NCBI GenBank assembly: GCA_024398835.1
Contig: JAKSIK010000001.1
Span: 62,001-126,000 of the forward strand
Length of the DNA stretch: 64,000 nucleotides
From: Fibrobacter sp.
Lineage (GTDB): Bacteria; Fibrobacterota; Fibrobacteria; Fibrobacterales; Fibrobacteraceae
Direction: 5' to 3'
The notes beneath the pieces are model-generated. The model did not search any database. It had not been told where the DNA came from and saw only the letters and a program-made list of their open reading frames with translations. Position numbers and translations under genes: made by a program. How positions within the stretch are numbered: the stretch's first letter is position 1; every line of letters begins with the position of its first letter. Below are positions 43,102 to 53,900 of the stretch, piece after piece.

Positions 43102-44118
43102 ATGAATTTTTCATTAGTCAAGACATTTATTTTTGTTGTGTTCGTTTGTAATGTTTTTGCCGTAACAGTGGAAACAATGGACGAACAGGTTAATTCCGAT
43201 AATTTGACGGTTCTACGCCTTAGGATAAATAACGAAACAGGCGAACCCATTTACAATACGAGGGTAAAATATTTTGTAAGTGGTGAGTCTGGTAGGCCAA
43301 TTGTTGATGCTTATGATTTGGGAGGCGCAAGTCTTGATGTAGATTCTTTAAACGAAAGCCTCTGGGAAGTGACGGTAGTTGTGGACACCTTGCCTTTGGG
43401 AATTTTTCCCTATGAGTCGGGTATTTGCCTAGGTATACATAGCGCAAATTGGCAATCGAGAGACAAAAGCCGGGATCCTAGTTATATGGTATCTTCCAGT
43501 TTTGTTGTTAACGATAAAGTAGAATTAAATGTCAACGGGAACCATTTGCCAAATGCGGAACTTTTAGTGCTTTATTCAGGAATGAGAATATTTCTTGAAG
43601 AGGGCGATTCCGTGCTGGTTATCCAATCAGGAGACACTTGTTTTTTTAACGACAACGATCGATTTAGAATGCTGAAGGTTGAATTAGGCGGTGTTGTTTA
43701 CTTTCCGGTAGGAAACGTTTATGTCGGGGACTTGCAGTTAGATGCAGGAAGTTTAATAAAATTTTCAAAGCCTCTTTATGAAACAAATCTCCATGTTAAA
43801 GGAGAGTTTATATGGCGCGGAAATTTTTCTCTTTATCATCAAATTGGTTTAGAGAGTTTGGCAAGAGGATTTAGACTTTTTTATTATGGGAATAAAAGAA
43901 TATTTTTTGACGCTAATTGGGGTGGTACAATTATTGCGCCAAATGCCAAGATTATATTGGGTCAAACTAACGCAAAGGAATTATACGGTCAGTTCTATGC
44001 TAACGAAATTGTAATACATCAATACGCTCATCTGACAATTGTTCATTTTGACCCGAATAAAGATAAAATAGAATATGCTCTAACGAAAGAAAGCAAGAAG
44101 AAAGGTGATTGCTTGTGA
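43102..44118 (+). CDS. Secreted protein with choice-of-anchor-like domain
   Basis: 338 residues, AT-rich. The signal peptide (cleavage near VFA/VT) precedes a beta-rich domain (about 25-140) with NESLWEV, and a C-terminal domain ending GGTIIAPNAKIILGQTNAK...EIVIHQYAHL, a pattern seen in choice-of-anchor-A type surface proteins of Fibrobacter. Probably extracellular or cell-bound. The next gene starts inside its stop (GTGA overlap), so the two are translationally coupled. Low G+C relative to neighbours may mark transfer. Confidence 0.6.
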   Translation: MNFSLVKTFIFVVFVCNVFAVTVETMDEQVNSDNLTVLRLRINNETGEPIYNTRVKYFVSGESGRPIVDAYDLGGASLDVDSLNESLWEVTVVVDTLPLGIFPYESGICLGIHSANWQSRDKSRDPSYMVSSSFVVNDKVELNVNGNHLPNAELLVLYSGMRIFLEEGDSVLVIQSGDTCFFNDNDRFRMLKVELGGVVYFPVGNVYVGDLQLDAGSLIKFSKPLYETNLHVKGEFIWRGNFSLYHQIGLESLARGFRLFYYGNKRIFFDANWGGTIIAPNAKIILGQTNAKELYGQFYANEIVIHQYAHLTIVHFDPNKDKIEYALTKESKKKGDCL

Positions 44119-44891
44119 AAAAAATCATAATTGTTTTTTTATTACTAACAATGTATGCCATGGCTGAAGAATGCGAACTTAGATATCCTAAGATTGAAAT
44201 AAGGTTTCCAGATAGCACGTTTTGGTGGCACGATAGTTATTCTTTTTTTGGTGTGGGCCCCGTTGTTTTTCAAAATGATGAATGGACCTATGTTCTTGAG
44301 GATGGGTACAATTGTGAAAAAGAGATGGTGGAAAAGGCCTTTTTAGATTCTAATGTATTCCTTTCTAGGGAAATACCTCCTGGATACAATCTTCCGTCAG
44401 GAATGAATATTCTTCTTATTTATAGCCTTTCTCTAACAAAGCATGATATTGGTGAAGTTTTTAAAGATGAATTTTTGCATTGGCAGCAATGTGGTATGTT
44501 GAGCCTAACATACGAGGAAGCAGATAGTTTGGCAACATCGTTGGTTGAACCGTTAAACAATCTTGTTAAACGTAAAATAGACTTCGTTCATACAGATGCT
44601 TTTTTTGTTGCGGAATATCCAGGTGCTAACACTCGTCAAATCTCACAATTGATTCAAGAAACTTGTGCTGAAACTTCTGCATCCTTACGGAGAGTAAAGC
44701 GTGTTAATATTGGTGTCATCTTTGAAAACCGGGTGGCGCACATCCCAGAATATCTGCGTGGGGAGAAGTATTTTGTATTCGACGTGAACGGCAGGGTTGT
44801 GCAAAAAGGTGTTGCGGGGGAGGCAATCCGTATGCCCAGTATTCCGTCAATTCTAAAAATTGGGAATGTAAAGCCGTTTTTGCTGAAATAA
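44115..44891 (+). CDS. Secreted protein with sorting-like C-terminus
   Basis: 258 residues from the GTG at 44115, with AAGGTG seven bases upstream and a 4-base overlap with the previous stop. The signal peptide (cleavage near AMA/EE) precedes an AT-rich mature part with few recognisable features. The last 45 residues (YFVFDVNGRVVQKGVAGEAIRM...) resemble the beta-sandwich C-terminal sorting domain of type IX secretion substrates, though short. Works as a pair with the 43102 protein. Function unknown. Confidence 0.6.
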   Translation: MKKIIIVFLLLTMYAMAEECELRYPKIEIRFPDSTFWWHDSYSFFGVGPVVFQNDEWTYVLEDGYNCEKEMVEKAFLDSNVFLSREIPPGYNLPSGMNILLIYSLSLTKHDIGEVFKDEFLHWQQCGMLSLTYEEADSLATSLVEPLNNLVKRKIDFVHTDAFFVAEYPGANTRQISQLIQETCAETSASLRRVKRVNIGVIFENRVAHIPEYLRGEKYFVFDVNGRVVQKGVAGEAIRMPSIPSILKIGNVKPFLLK

Positions 44892-44905
44892 AAAGCCCCG
44901 CGAAT

Positions 44906-44932
44906 AAAAAAGACCCTTCCGTAGAAGGGTCT
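44906..44932 (-). terminator. tRNA-Gly terminator
   Basis: AGACCCTTC (44911-44919), loop CGTA, GAAGGGTCT (44924-44932). The minus strand then has a run of T (plus-strand A-run 44906-44911), so it terminates the tRNA-Gly transcript. Confidence 0.87.
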
Positions 44933-44935
44933 TAG

Positions 44936-45007
44936 AGCGGCGGACCGGGATCGAACCGGCAACCATTAGCTTGGAAGGCTAAGGCTCTACCATTGAGCTA
45001 CCGCCGC
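44936..45007 (-). tRNA. tRNA-Gly (UCC)
   Basis: On the minus strand the acceptor stem GCGGCGG (from 45007) pairs with CCGCCGC; the discriminator is U as expected for glycine. The anticodon stem TTAGC/GCTAA closes a loop with UCC. T-loop TTCGATC. Confidence 0.95.
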
Positions 45008-45066
45008 GAGCTAGGCCAAATGTATAAAAAAAAGCCCTTTTTATAAAGGGGTCGTTGAAAAAGAAG

Positions 45067-45095
45067 TTGGAAACCCTTTTTTTTGTTGCTAAATT
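45067..45095 (+). promoter_or_regulatory. infC operon promoter
   Basis: TTGGAA (45067-45072), 17 bases, TAAATT (45090-45095). Transcription should start near 45102, giving a leader of about 64 bases. Confidence 0.6.
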
Positions 45096-45109
45096 TACCG
45101 CCACTTAAC

Positions 45110-45138
45110 GGTAACCCGACCGGGTGGTCGGGTCTACC
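45110..45138 (+). promoter_or_regulatory. infC leader hairpin
   Basis: ACCCGACC (45114-45121), loop GGGT, GGTCGGGT (45126-45133) form a perfect 8-bp stem, extended by GGTA/TACC around one bulged C (45134). There is no following T-run. It sits at the start of the leader, 17 bases before the GAGG ribosome site, and is a candidate site for autoregulation by L20 or IF3. Confidence 0.6.
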
Positions 45139-45165
45139 TTTCAAACCATCAAATGAGGTAACTAC

Positions 45166-45795
45166 TTGTTCCCGAACCCGCGCGATCGCCGCATGCCCAA
45201 CCGTCCCAGCGATGGGACCCGTATCAACGAAGAGATTCATATCTCCCCGATTAGACTCATCAAGGAAGATGGCGAGGCTCTCGTCATCGAGACGAGCAAG
45301 GCACTGCAGATGGCAAAAGACGCCGGACTGGACCTGGTGGAAGTCTCCCCGAATGCCAAGCCCCCCGTCTGTAAGATCATCAACTACGGCAAGTACAAGT
45401 TCGAGCAGATCAAGAAGGCGAAGGCGGCCAAGGCCAAGCAGCACGTGGTGAAGCTGAAAGAAATCAAGATGCACCCGAAGACTGCGGAGAACGACTACCA
45501 GTACCGCATCAAGCAGGCATGCGAGTTCCTGCAAGATGGAATGAAGGTGAAACTGATTATGCAGTTCCGTGGGCGTGAAATGGCGCACATGGATTACGGC
45601 AAACGCCTTATGGAACGGGCCAAGGAAGACCTGTCCCAGTTTGGCGAGTTGGAAATGGATTCACGGGTGGAAGGCAACACAATGCTTTCCATCTATGGTC
45701 CGAAACGCGGTGCAGGCTCTGCAAAGAAGCAAGCTTCCCAGCAGGACCAGGCACCCAAGCCCGCAACCGAGCCCATGGCAGCAGGTGAGGCTTAA
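45166..45795 (+). CDS. infC: Translation initiation factor IF-3
   Basis: 209 residues from TTG 45166. GAGG (45155-45158) is seven bases before this TTG, while the first ATG (45193) would be 34 bases away, so the TTG is chosen. IF-3 discriminates start codons, and its own gene often uses a rare start codon for self-regulation (AUU in E. coli). Visible are the IF-3 N-domain (RINEEIHISPIRLI, LDLVEVSPNAKPPVCKI) and C-domain (KEIKMHPKTAENDY, IMQFRGREM). The C-terminal tail after residue 185 is Gln/Ala/Pro-rich and longer than usual. Confidence 0.95.
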   Translation: MFPNPRDRRMPNRPSDGTRINEEIHISPIRLIKEDGEALVIETSKALQMAKDAGLDLVEVSPNAKPPVCKIINYGKYKFEQIKKAKAAKAKQHVVKLKEIKMHPKTAENDYQYRIKQACEFLQDGMKVKLIMQFRGREMAHMDYGKRLMERAKEDLSQFGELEMDSRVEGNTMLSIYGPKRGAGSAKKQASQQDQAPKPATEPMAAGEA

Positions 45796-45816
45796 CTACA
45801 AACCCACGAGGTAAAA

Positions 45817-46014
45817 ATGCCAAAGATGAAAACACATAGCGGTTCCAAGAAGCGCTTCCGCCTGACTGGCTCTGGCCACGTCAAGTTCAAGCGCGCTGGT
45901 ATGCGCCACATTCAAGCTAAGATGACCACTAAGCGTAAGCGTAACCTGCGTAAGGGCGCTCTCGTTAAGAAGGTTGATATGTTCCACGTCAAGCGTCTGC
46001 TTGTTGTTGCATAA
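45817..46014 (+). CDS. rpmI: 50S ribosomal protein L35
   Basis: 65 residues, typical of bL35: [20 protein letters not shown] start and the [13 protein letters not shown] stretch. GAGGT precedes the ATG. It is the middle gene of infC-rpmI-rplT, a conserved operon under ribosomal protein L20 autoregulation in many bacteria. Confidence 0.97.
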   Translation: MPKMKTHSGSKKRFRLTGSGHVKFKRAGMRHIQAKMTTKRKRNLRKGALVKKVDMFHVKRLLVVA

Positions 46015-46025
46015 GGAGAGTAAGA

Positions 46026-46376
46026 ATGCCACGCGCAAAATCTAGAGTTCCTTCCCGCGAACGCCGCAAAAAAATCCTCAAGGCCGCTAAGGGCTTCTAT
46101 GGCCGTCGCAAGAGCAATATCCGCCTTGCCATCGCCGCTGTTGCCCATGCTGGTCAGTATGCTTTCGCTCACCGCCGTGACAGAAAAGGCGCCTTCCGCT
46201 CTCTGTGGATTACCCGCCTCAATGCCGCTGTTCGTGAACATGGCATCAGCTACAGCCAGTTCATTTACAAGCTTGCAAAGGCTAACATCAACCTGAACCG
46301 CAAGGTTCTCGCTGACATGGCCGTTGCCGACCCTGAAGCATTCGCCAAGGTGGTCGAGATTGTAAAGGCTGCTTAA
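46026..46376 (+). CDS. rplT: 50S ribosomal protein L20
   Basis: 116 residues, full length. [19 protein letters not shown] start and the [15 protein letters not shown] block are diagnostic for bL20. L20 is an early assembly protein and in several bacteria represses this operon by binding its mRNA. GGAGAG precedes the ATG, 11 bases after the rpmI stop. A strong terminator follows at 46430. Confidence 0.97.
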   Translation: MPRAKSRVPSRERRKKILKAAKGFYGRRKSNIRLAIAAVAHAGQYAFAHRRDRKGAFRSLWITRLNAAVREHGISYSQFIYKLAKANINLNRKVLADMAVADPEAFAKVVEIVKAA

Positions 46377-46429
46377 TAGACTCTGTTTATTAAGTTGTTC
46401 GTACTGTCTTAGCACAACGCGAGAAATTG

Positions 46430-46460
46430 CACCCTGCCTTCAAGGCGGGGTGTTTTTTTT
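46430..46460 (+). terminator. infC-rpmI-rplT operon terminator
   Basis: CACCCTGCCTT (46430-46440) pairs with AGGCGGGGTG (46443-46452; one T-G pair) and is followed by eight T. Confidence 0.93.
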
Positions 46461-46483
46461 ACAAATAAATTACATAACGACCC

Positions 46484-46511
46484 TTTACAAGAAATATCCT
46501 TATTCTATATT
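46484..46511 (+). promoter_or_regulatory. Promoter of the Rpn-family gene
   Basis: TTTACA (46484-46489), 16 bases, TATATT (46506-46511). Start would be near 46518, giving a leader of about 140 bases that includes the hairpin at 46540. Confidence 0.55.
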
Positions 46512-46539
46512 CCTGCCCGATGGTTCTATAACCTCCGCG

Positions 46540-46566
46540 AGCACCTGAATTTTCAGGTGCTTTTCT
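46540..46566 (+). terminator. Terminator-like hairpin in the Rpn-gene leader
   Basis: AGCACCTGAA (46540-46549) pairs with TTCAGGTGCT (46552-46561), loop of two, followed by TTTTCTG. It lies between the promoter at 46484 and the gene at 46660 and after the separate rplT terminator, so it would end leader transcription unless read through. About 90 bases of leader follow it up to GGAGG. Confidence 0.65.
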
Positions 46567-46659
46567 GTTGCATTCAAAACGCTCAACTCTAGAAAGGCAA
46601 GGTATGCCCTGGCCGGAATCGGCTCTAAAGTTGATAACAAACAACAATGGAGGTTCTTA

Positions 46660-47604
46660 ATGAACAGAAGTCAATATGCAGAAATGCTCAAGGATATTCA
46701 CGAAACCCGTACAAGTGGTGGCGATGTGGCCGCCTGTATCAATAAATACAGGGAGAAATACCGCTACGTGTATGTCTATAATGACGCGTGCTTCAAAAAG
46801 ATTTTTGGTGCGCTAGGGAACAAACCCATGGCGGCCAGCTTTTTGAATGCAGTGCTTAAGTTGGAAGGGGGCGATTGTATTCGCAGTCTTGATTTTGTGG
46901 ACCCAGAGGTTCCGGGAGGGCCTTACGTGAAATCGGTAACATCGGATCTTGTGGCGGAGAATCAGGATAAAAACCGCATTGTCATTGAGGTGCAACACAG
47001 GGGGGATAGCGAGTTCAAGGACCGCCTGGTATTCTACACTGCTTGTCACACTCTGCAAAACAAGGTCCCTGGAGAAGCTTACGAACTTCGGCAGATGGAC
47101 TTTATTGCCCTCCAGATGTTTGACACCTATCAGGATTCCAAGAGTTACAGGCATTGCGTTCAACTGAAAAACCAGGACAATGAACTGTTTTTTGGCAAGC
47201 ATCGTTTGACGATAGTGGAGGTGGACAAGTTCCTGAAAGGGAAATATGACGCCGACGAGAGTAGGCTCGCCAATTGGTTGCGGGCGATTGACCGCATCAA
47301 TAACGAGGAACTGGTTGAGGAAGTGGACGATCCATACCTAAAAGTCTTGCAAAACGCAGCAAAGTTGTGTAACTTTGATATGGGTTACCTGCTAACGGAG
47401 GCTAGAAACATGACTGATCGCGCATACGAACGTTCCATGGATCGTAAGGAGGCCCGTGCCGAAGGTTTGGCTGAGGGTCGTGCTGAGGGGCGTTCGGAAG
47501 GTCGCTCCGAGGGTCGGCAGGCGACGCTCGATGTTATGCGCAAGTTGGGCGTCCCGGAGGAGAAAATCCGTGAAGCCGAAGCCATGCTGAAGGCGGACGT
47601 TTAA
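46660..47604 (+). CDS. Rpn family nuclease/putative transposase-like protein
   Basis: 314 residues. Rpn (recombination-promoting nuclease) proteins are PD-(D/E)xK-type nucleases found in many copies in gut bacteria. Seen are the N-terminal YNDACFKKIFG and the nuclease block VTSDLVAENQDKNRIVIEVQ, with the D...ExQ catalytic residues, followed by helical parts. The tail has the repeated AEGRAEGRSEGRSEGR segment (about 270-290), typical for the family and prone to length change. GGAGG precedes the ATG. A terminator-like hairpin in the leader may gate expression. It is not accompanied by inverted repeats of an insertion sequence. Confidence 0.9.
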   Translation: MNRSQYAEMLKDIHETRTSGGDVAACINKYREKYRYVYVYNDACFKKIFGALGNKPMAASFLNAVLKLEGGDCIRSLDFVDPEVPGGPYVKSVTSDLVAENQDKNRIVIEVQHRGDSEFKDRLVFYTACHTLQNKVPGEAYELRQMDFIALQMFDTYQDSKSYRHCVQLKNQDNELFFGKHRLTIVEVDKFLKGKYDADESRLANWLRAIDRINNEELVEEVDDPYLKVLQNAAKLCNFDMGYLLTEARNMTDRAYERSMDRKEARAEGLAEGRAEGRSEGRSEGRQATLDVMRKLGVPEEKIREAEAMLKADV

Positions 47605-47631
47605 CATCCACTCTTGCGTGTCTTTGCATTT

Positions 47632-47655
47632 AGCCACCTTTCGGGGTGGCTTTTT
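47632..47655 (+). terminator. Rpn-gene terminator
   Basis: AGCCACC (47632-47638) pairs with GGTGGCT (47645-47651), followed by TTTT and more T-rich sequence. Confidence 0.9.
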
Positions 47656-47918
47656 GTATGTGGGAATTGGCGTATTCGGCACGGGGTAATTAACGCACTA
47701 GCATACAATTGTAAAGATAAGTTTACCAATGTGCGGAGTACAGGGACGTTTTGTCCCAAATATTTGCGCTTTGTCACATAATTGTATGAAACGGAACCCG
47801 TTTTCTTGGAAAATTTGGGCATTTTTCTAAATTTGGGGCGTAAAAAAAGTATGCGAGGCATGCTGTATTTTGTAATTGGTACAAAATGGTTTGGTGTGCC
47901 TTGCAAGGAGAAAGAAAT
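47656..47918 (+). promoter_or_regulatory. Upstream region of the giant gene
   Basis: Non-coding and AT-rich. It includes two related words, CATACAATTGTA near 47702 and CATAATTGTATG near 47777, a doubled AAATTTGGG motif (47811 and 47830 regions) and TATTTTG near 47870, a possible -10/-7 box. AAGGAG at 47905-47910 is the ribosome site of the giant gene. A precise promoter is not assigned. Confidence 0.45.
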
Positions 47919-50900
47919 ATGAAACGTAACATATTCTCTATCAAGAAGTTAGCGATTGTTTTCCTGTGCCTGTTCGCCTTTGTGGGCGAGGCGTTTGGTG
48001 CGTGGAGTAGCGCGAACAATCAATTCGAGATAACATCGTGCGCAGATTTAAAAAATTTCGCTAGTTATGTGAATGGTGGCAAGCGAGTCAATGGAGGAAC
48101 TTCCCCAACAAATAACACTACGAACCCTTACGCTGCCGCAGCTACCGTGGTGCTTACCACGGACATCGACTGTTCCAAAACAACTGGCCTGACCCCTATA
48201 GGAACGAGTACAGATAACAACAAGTATTTCAGAGGCACCTTCGATGGTGACGGGTATTCTATTACCGGGTTTACGTTGAACACGAACTCCACTTATGCGG
48301 GTCTGTTTGGCTATGTCAGTGGAGCGACGATAAAAAATGTTTCTGTGGATGTGGCGATAACTCAAACGAACACAGGCACTACAGATAAAATTTATGCGGG
48401 TGGATTGGTCGCCTATTTGAATACAGGGACGATTTCTAACTGTCTCGTTTCGGGAACCGTTAAGTCGACGCAAAGTAACGCTAAACTCAGAACTGATGCT
48501 GGAGGTGTTGCTGGGTATATGGGAGGAGGAACGATTTCTGATTGCCTGAGCCTCGTTGCTGTTGAAGGTATAGATAGTGACCGTTCAAATTTGGGTGGCA
48601 TTGTAGGCTTTTTGCAAGGTGCTAGTTCGAAAAGCTCAACAAGTAAGCCGAAGATTGAAAGATGTGTGTACGACGGTACCGGTGTTGTTGTGGATGGTAA
48701 GATTGATGGTGGTGCGATAGTTGGTTGTTCTTATAATTATGTGATTGTTGAAAGTTGTTATTTCGATTCGGATAAACTTAGTAATGCTTCGGTTATGGGT
48801 AATAACCAAGGAACAAATTCTGGTTCTAGTGATAAGCCCAATTCTGGGAAAACTACTGATGAATTGATTTCTACTCTTGTTATGGACAAACTGGGAGATT
48901 CATGGGATATTGTGGATGGGGTCCCAATGCCCAATGGTTTTAGGCGGCATACAGTGACTGTTATCTATACGTATTCGGACGGATCTAAGACGGATACCAC
49001 TACCACAAGCAAGAAGCCGGGTGAAACATATAGCATAACTACCCCTGAAGTAACGGGCTATACTCCCGACAAAACTGTTGTTTCTGGAATCATGGGCACG
49101 AGCGATATCAATGTAATTGTTACCTATTCGCCTTCGACATACATCATTACCTATAACAAGGGTGCAAATGGCACGGGTTCCATTCCTGCTGGCACCAAGA
49201 CTTATGGCGATGCCTTCACTTTGAGTACAGACAAGTTCACTCGTTCGGGTTACGAACAGGTGGGCTGGGCAAGAACAGATGGCGGTGAGCAGGCATTTGC
49301 TCTCGGCGGCTCTTATACCGATGATGCCGATGTTACGTTGTATCCGGTGTGGATGCAACTTTTCACAGTGACTTTCAATGCCAATGGCCATGGAACCGCT
49401 CCGGCATCCCAGAATGTTCTCGATGGCGAAAAGGCTACGGCTCCTACAGCTCCTTCGGCAACGGGCTATTCCTTCAATGGCTGGAACACGAAGCAAGACG
49501 GAACCGGCACTACATGGGACTTCAGCACAAATACTGTTACGGCTGCCACGACGCTTTATGCCATGTGGACGGTGGAAACCTATACCATCACCTACGAAAT
49601 GGATGGTGGTATCAACAATACCAACAACCCTGCCACTTACACTGTTGAAACGGCAGTGACGTTCCAGGAACCTAACAAGGTCGGCTACGGATTTGATGGC
49701 TGGTATGAGGAAAGCGATTTTACGACAAAGGTGACCGGATTTACTGCTGGCTCCAAGACGGGCGCCTACACGGTCTATGCAAAGTGGGGCGACCCCATTG
49801 AGTACAGCATCACCTATAATTTGGATGGTGGTACCAATGCCGCTGTCAACCCTGCAAAATATACCATTGAAAGCGAAACATTCACCATTGCAGACCCGAC
49901 AAAAACGGGTTACACGTTCGATGGCTGGTTCAGCGATGAGGAACTGGAAACTGCTGCAACCACAACGATTGCCCAGGGTAGCACCGGAGATGTGGTGCTC
50001 TATGCCAAGTGGACTGTCAATAGCTACACGGCCACGTTCGATGCCAATGGTGGTGAATTTGGCGAGGGCGCTGTGACGACCAAGTCTGTGGATTATGATG
50101 CCGCGATTACCGCTACGGACATTACGGAACCCACTCGCGAAGGCTACGCATTCAAGGGCTGGGCTCTTACGTCCGATGCTACTGCCGCTGCTGAAAATCT
50201 CGGCACCATGAATAGCACCGAGGGCGTGACGATTTACGCCGTATGGCTCGTGAAGAGCTTCACTATCACACTGGAACCCAATGGCGGTACGCTTGGAACA
50301 GGCGCAAGTCCGATTACTCAGGAATACGGCTCCGAAATTGCAACTCGCGCTAATCCCACAAAGACGGGCTACACGTTCGCCGGCTGGTTTGAAAACGAGG
50401 AACTTTCCGGTGACGCCGTGACGATTCCTGCCACCATGCCTGCCAAGACATACACTCTGTATGCTAAGTGGACTGCCAATAGCTACACGGCTACATTCAA
50501 TGCCAATGGCGGTGAATTTGGCGAGGGCGTGACGACAGCGACGAAGCAGGTTGCCTATGATGCCACGATTACCGCTACGGACATTACGGAACCCACTCGC
50601 GAAGGCTACGCATTCAAGGGCTGGGCTCTTACGTCCGATGCTACTGCCGCTGCTGAAAATCTCGGCACCATGAATAGCACCGAGGGCGTGACGATTTACG
50701 CCGTATGGCTCGTGAAGAGCTTCACTATCACACTGGAACCCAATGGCGGTACGCTTGGAACAGGCGCAAGTCCGATTACTCAGGAATACGGCTCCGAAAT
50801 TGCAACTCGCGCTAATCCCACAAAGACGGGCTACACGTTCGCCGGCTGGTTTGAAAACGAGGAACTTTCCGGTGACGCCGTGACGATTCCTGCCACCATG

Positions 50901-53900
50901 CCTGCCAAGACGTACACGCTGTATGCTAAGTGGAATATGGATGTACAGGCGACGGCCTTCACGGGAACTTACGATGGCGAGCCTCACGGCATTACTGTTA
51001 CCGCTCCTGCGGGCGCAACGGTAACATACAGCACGGCTGCGGACGGCACTTATGGCGATGCAATCACCTATACGGAAGCCGGTGCTTATACGGTTTACTA
51101 TAAGGCGAGCCAGACGGGCTACGCCGATGTGAAGGGCTCCTCTACGGTGACCATCAATCAGGCTGCAGATTTGGCTATTTCTAAGTTTGACGGTGCAACG
51201 TTCACTTACGATGCGGCTGCTCATGCGTTGTCGACTGCCGCGACGACGAATGCCGTGTCGGGAACGACCGTCGTCGAGTATTCTTTTGATAAGTCCGTTT
51301 GGGTGAGCGACCTCGCGAGCCTCACGAAGGTTGCCGCCGGCACCTACACTGTGAACGTGAAGGCGACGAACCCGAACTACAGCAATACGGCTGAAGGCTC
51401 TGCAACGCTTACCATCAACAAGGCTGCCATGACTGTGAAGGTCGTGGGCTCCTCTTCCACCGTCAAGTACGATGGCGAAGAACATAGCGTCAGCGGATAT
51501 ACTGCGACCAGCGAAAGTGGCTTGTACGATGCCAACAAGGTCACATTCAGCGGCACGGCGGAAGCCAAACAGACGACTGTTGGTACTGCAAACATGGGAC
51601 TCACTGCCGCCATGTTCTCTTATGATGACACAAACATTGAGGCGACCTTTGACATTACGGATGGCTACCAGACCATTTCCGAAGCCGATGAAGTCGTCGT
51701 GACCATCACGGGCCACAAATCTACGGTGAACTACAATGGCGGAATTCAGGAAGTCACGGGCTACGACTTCTCTGCGGATAATGCGCTTTACACCACTAGC
51801 GACTTCGAGTTTACGGGTACTGCAAAGGCAAGCGGAATGGTGACCGGAACTTACGATATGGGTCTCGCTGTTGCCAACTTCTCCAACAAGAATGCAAACT
51901 TCAGCAAGGTGACCTTCAAGGTGACGGATGGCCAGTTGACCATCAACCCCATCGCCACACCCATTGTCATTACTGCTGCAAGCGACGAAAAAGTCTATAA
52001 TGGAACGGCTCTCACGAATAGCACCTATACCTTCACGGATGGCGTTGTCCTGACTGGCGATGAACTGAGCGCCACTGTCGAGGGAACCATTACGAATGCT
52101 GGCTCTGCAGACAACGTTGTCAAATCTTACAAGGTGATGAACGGCATCACTGATGTGACTAGCTGTTACACCTTCGGCGAAAGCGTGAAGGGTACCTTGA
52201 CGGTGAACAAGGCTACGTTGAATGTAAAGACGGAGTCCGCCTCCCGTGCGTATAACGGTGAAGCATTGACTGCTGGTGCCTCCATTGTTTCTGGCCTCGT
52301 GGGTAGTGAAACGGCGACCATTGCGGCTACCGGCTCCCAGACGATTGTGGGATCCACTGACAATACCTATGAAATCACCTGGGGTACCGCCAAGGAGTCC
52401 AACTACACGGTCTCTGCTACTGTGGGTACCCTTGAAGTGACTGCTGCTGCGTTCACCGTGACCCTGAGCGATAATGTTACATACAACGGCACGAAACAGA
52501 CCCCGACCGTCACCGTGAAGGACGCAAACGACGACACGAAGACTCTGGAGCTCAATACGGACTACACTGTGGCTTGGGATAATGACGGTTTCACCAATGC
52601 TGGCGACTACAAGGTCACCGTGACTGGCAAGGACAACTATACTGGAAGTGTCGAAAAAACTTATAAAATAGGCAAGCCCACAGCGCACTTTACTGGTGAA
52701 TCTGCTACGAAAACCTATACTGGCTCTGAAATTGAACTGACGGATTTGATTGTGGAAGGTCTTGTCACAGGTCATAAGCATAACGTCAGTTATTCTAATA
52801 AAGCCACAGAGGTTAAATCTTCTGCATACATCGCCATGCCGACAGCTGCTGGGGAGGGACTTCAGATAACAGATGCTGAGGGTAATGATGTAACAGACAA
52901 CTATTATCAGCACTTCACAGCAGGTTATTTGACCATTAAACCTGCCACGGACCTCACTGTTGCTTTAAGTAATGCTGCCTATGACTATGATGGAAACAGC
53001 AAAGCTTTGACTGCTGCCGCTACGGTTAGCGCAACTTCCACCACTGTGACGGGCACCTCTACTATTGAGTACCAGTTTGAAGGCGATGGTGAGACCTGGG
53101 TGAGCGATATCTCTAGTCTCACGAAGGTTGACGCCGGCGTCTACACTGTGAATGTGCGTGCCACGAACCCGAACTACAGCAATACTGCTACAAATTCTGC
53201 AACGCTTACCATCACTCCCGCGACACTCACTGTCGCCGGCGAGGACTACGAGAATGTTTATGATGGCGCAAGCCATGGAGCCGCCGCCGTGGTGAAGTAC
53301 GGCGAGACTGTCGTGACCGATGCAACCGTCGAATACAGCACTGACAATGGCACGACCTGGTCCGCGACCGTCCCGACCATCAAGGATGTGGGCAGCAAGA
53401 CCATCAAGGTCCGCGCGAACAAGACGAACTACGCCCAGGCCGAGGATGACTACTCGCTCGTCGTTACCGCCCGCGAAGTGACCTTGAGCTGGGATCCGAC
53501 CACATTCGTGTATGACGGAAACTCCCATATCCCGACTGCGACCGCGGGCAACGTGGTCGACGGCGAAACCGTGACTGTGACAGTTGACGCTTCTGGCGCC
53601 AAGACCGATGTCGGCACGGACTACGTTGCTACTGCCACGGCTCTCAGCAGCACGAACTACAAGCTTCCTGAAGCCAATACGACGACGTTCAGCATCACTC
53701 CCGCGACCATCACTATCACCGCAATCGACCAGTGGTACACCTACACGGGTTCAGCCCAGCAGGCAACCGCCGCGAAGACGGACGTCGCTGGCGCAACCAT
53801 CACGTACAGCGTTGACGATGGCACGACCTGGTCCGCGACCGTCCCGAGCCTCACTGACGCTGATACCGTGACCGTTACCGTCAAGGCCGAAAAGGCGAAC

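Noticed and set aside
47450-47525. Short GAGGGTCG-type repeats near the Rpn C-terminus, considered as CRISPR
   Set aside because: They are in-frame codon repeats for AEGR/SEGR with no spacers of even size.
48900-52913. Long open frame (over 1300 codons) on the minus strand inside the giant gene
   Set aside because: It lies fully antisense to the repeat protein and results from its base composition and codon bias. It has no start signal and no family pattern, and the plus-strand protein clearly matches known repeats.
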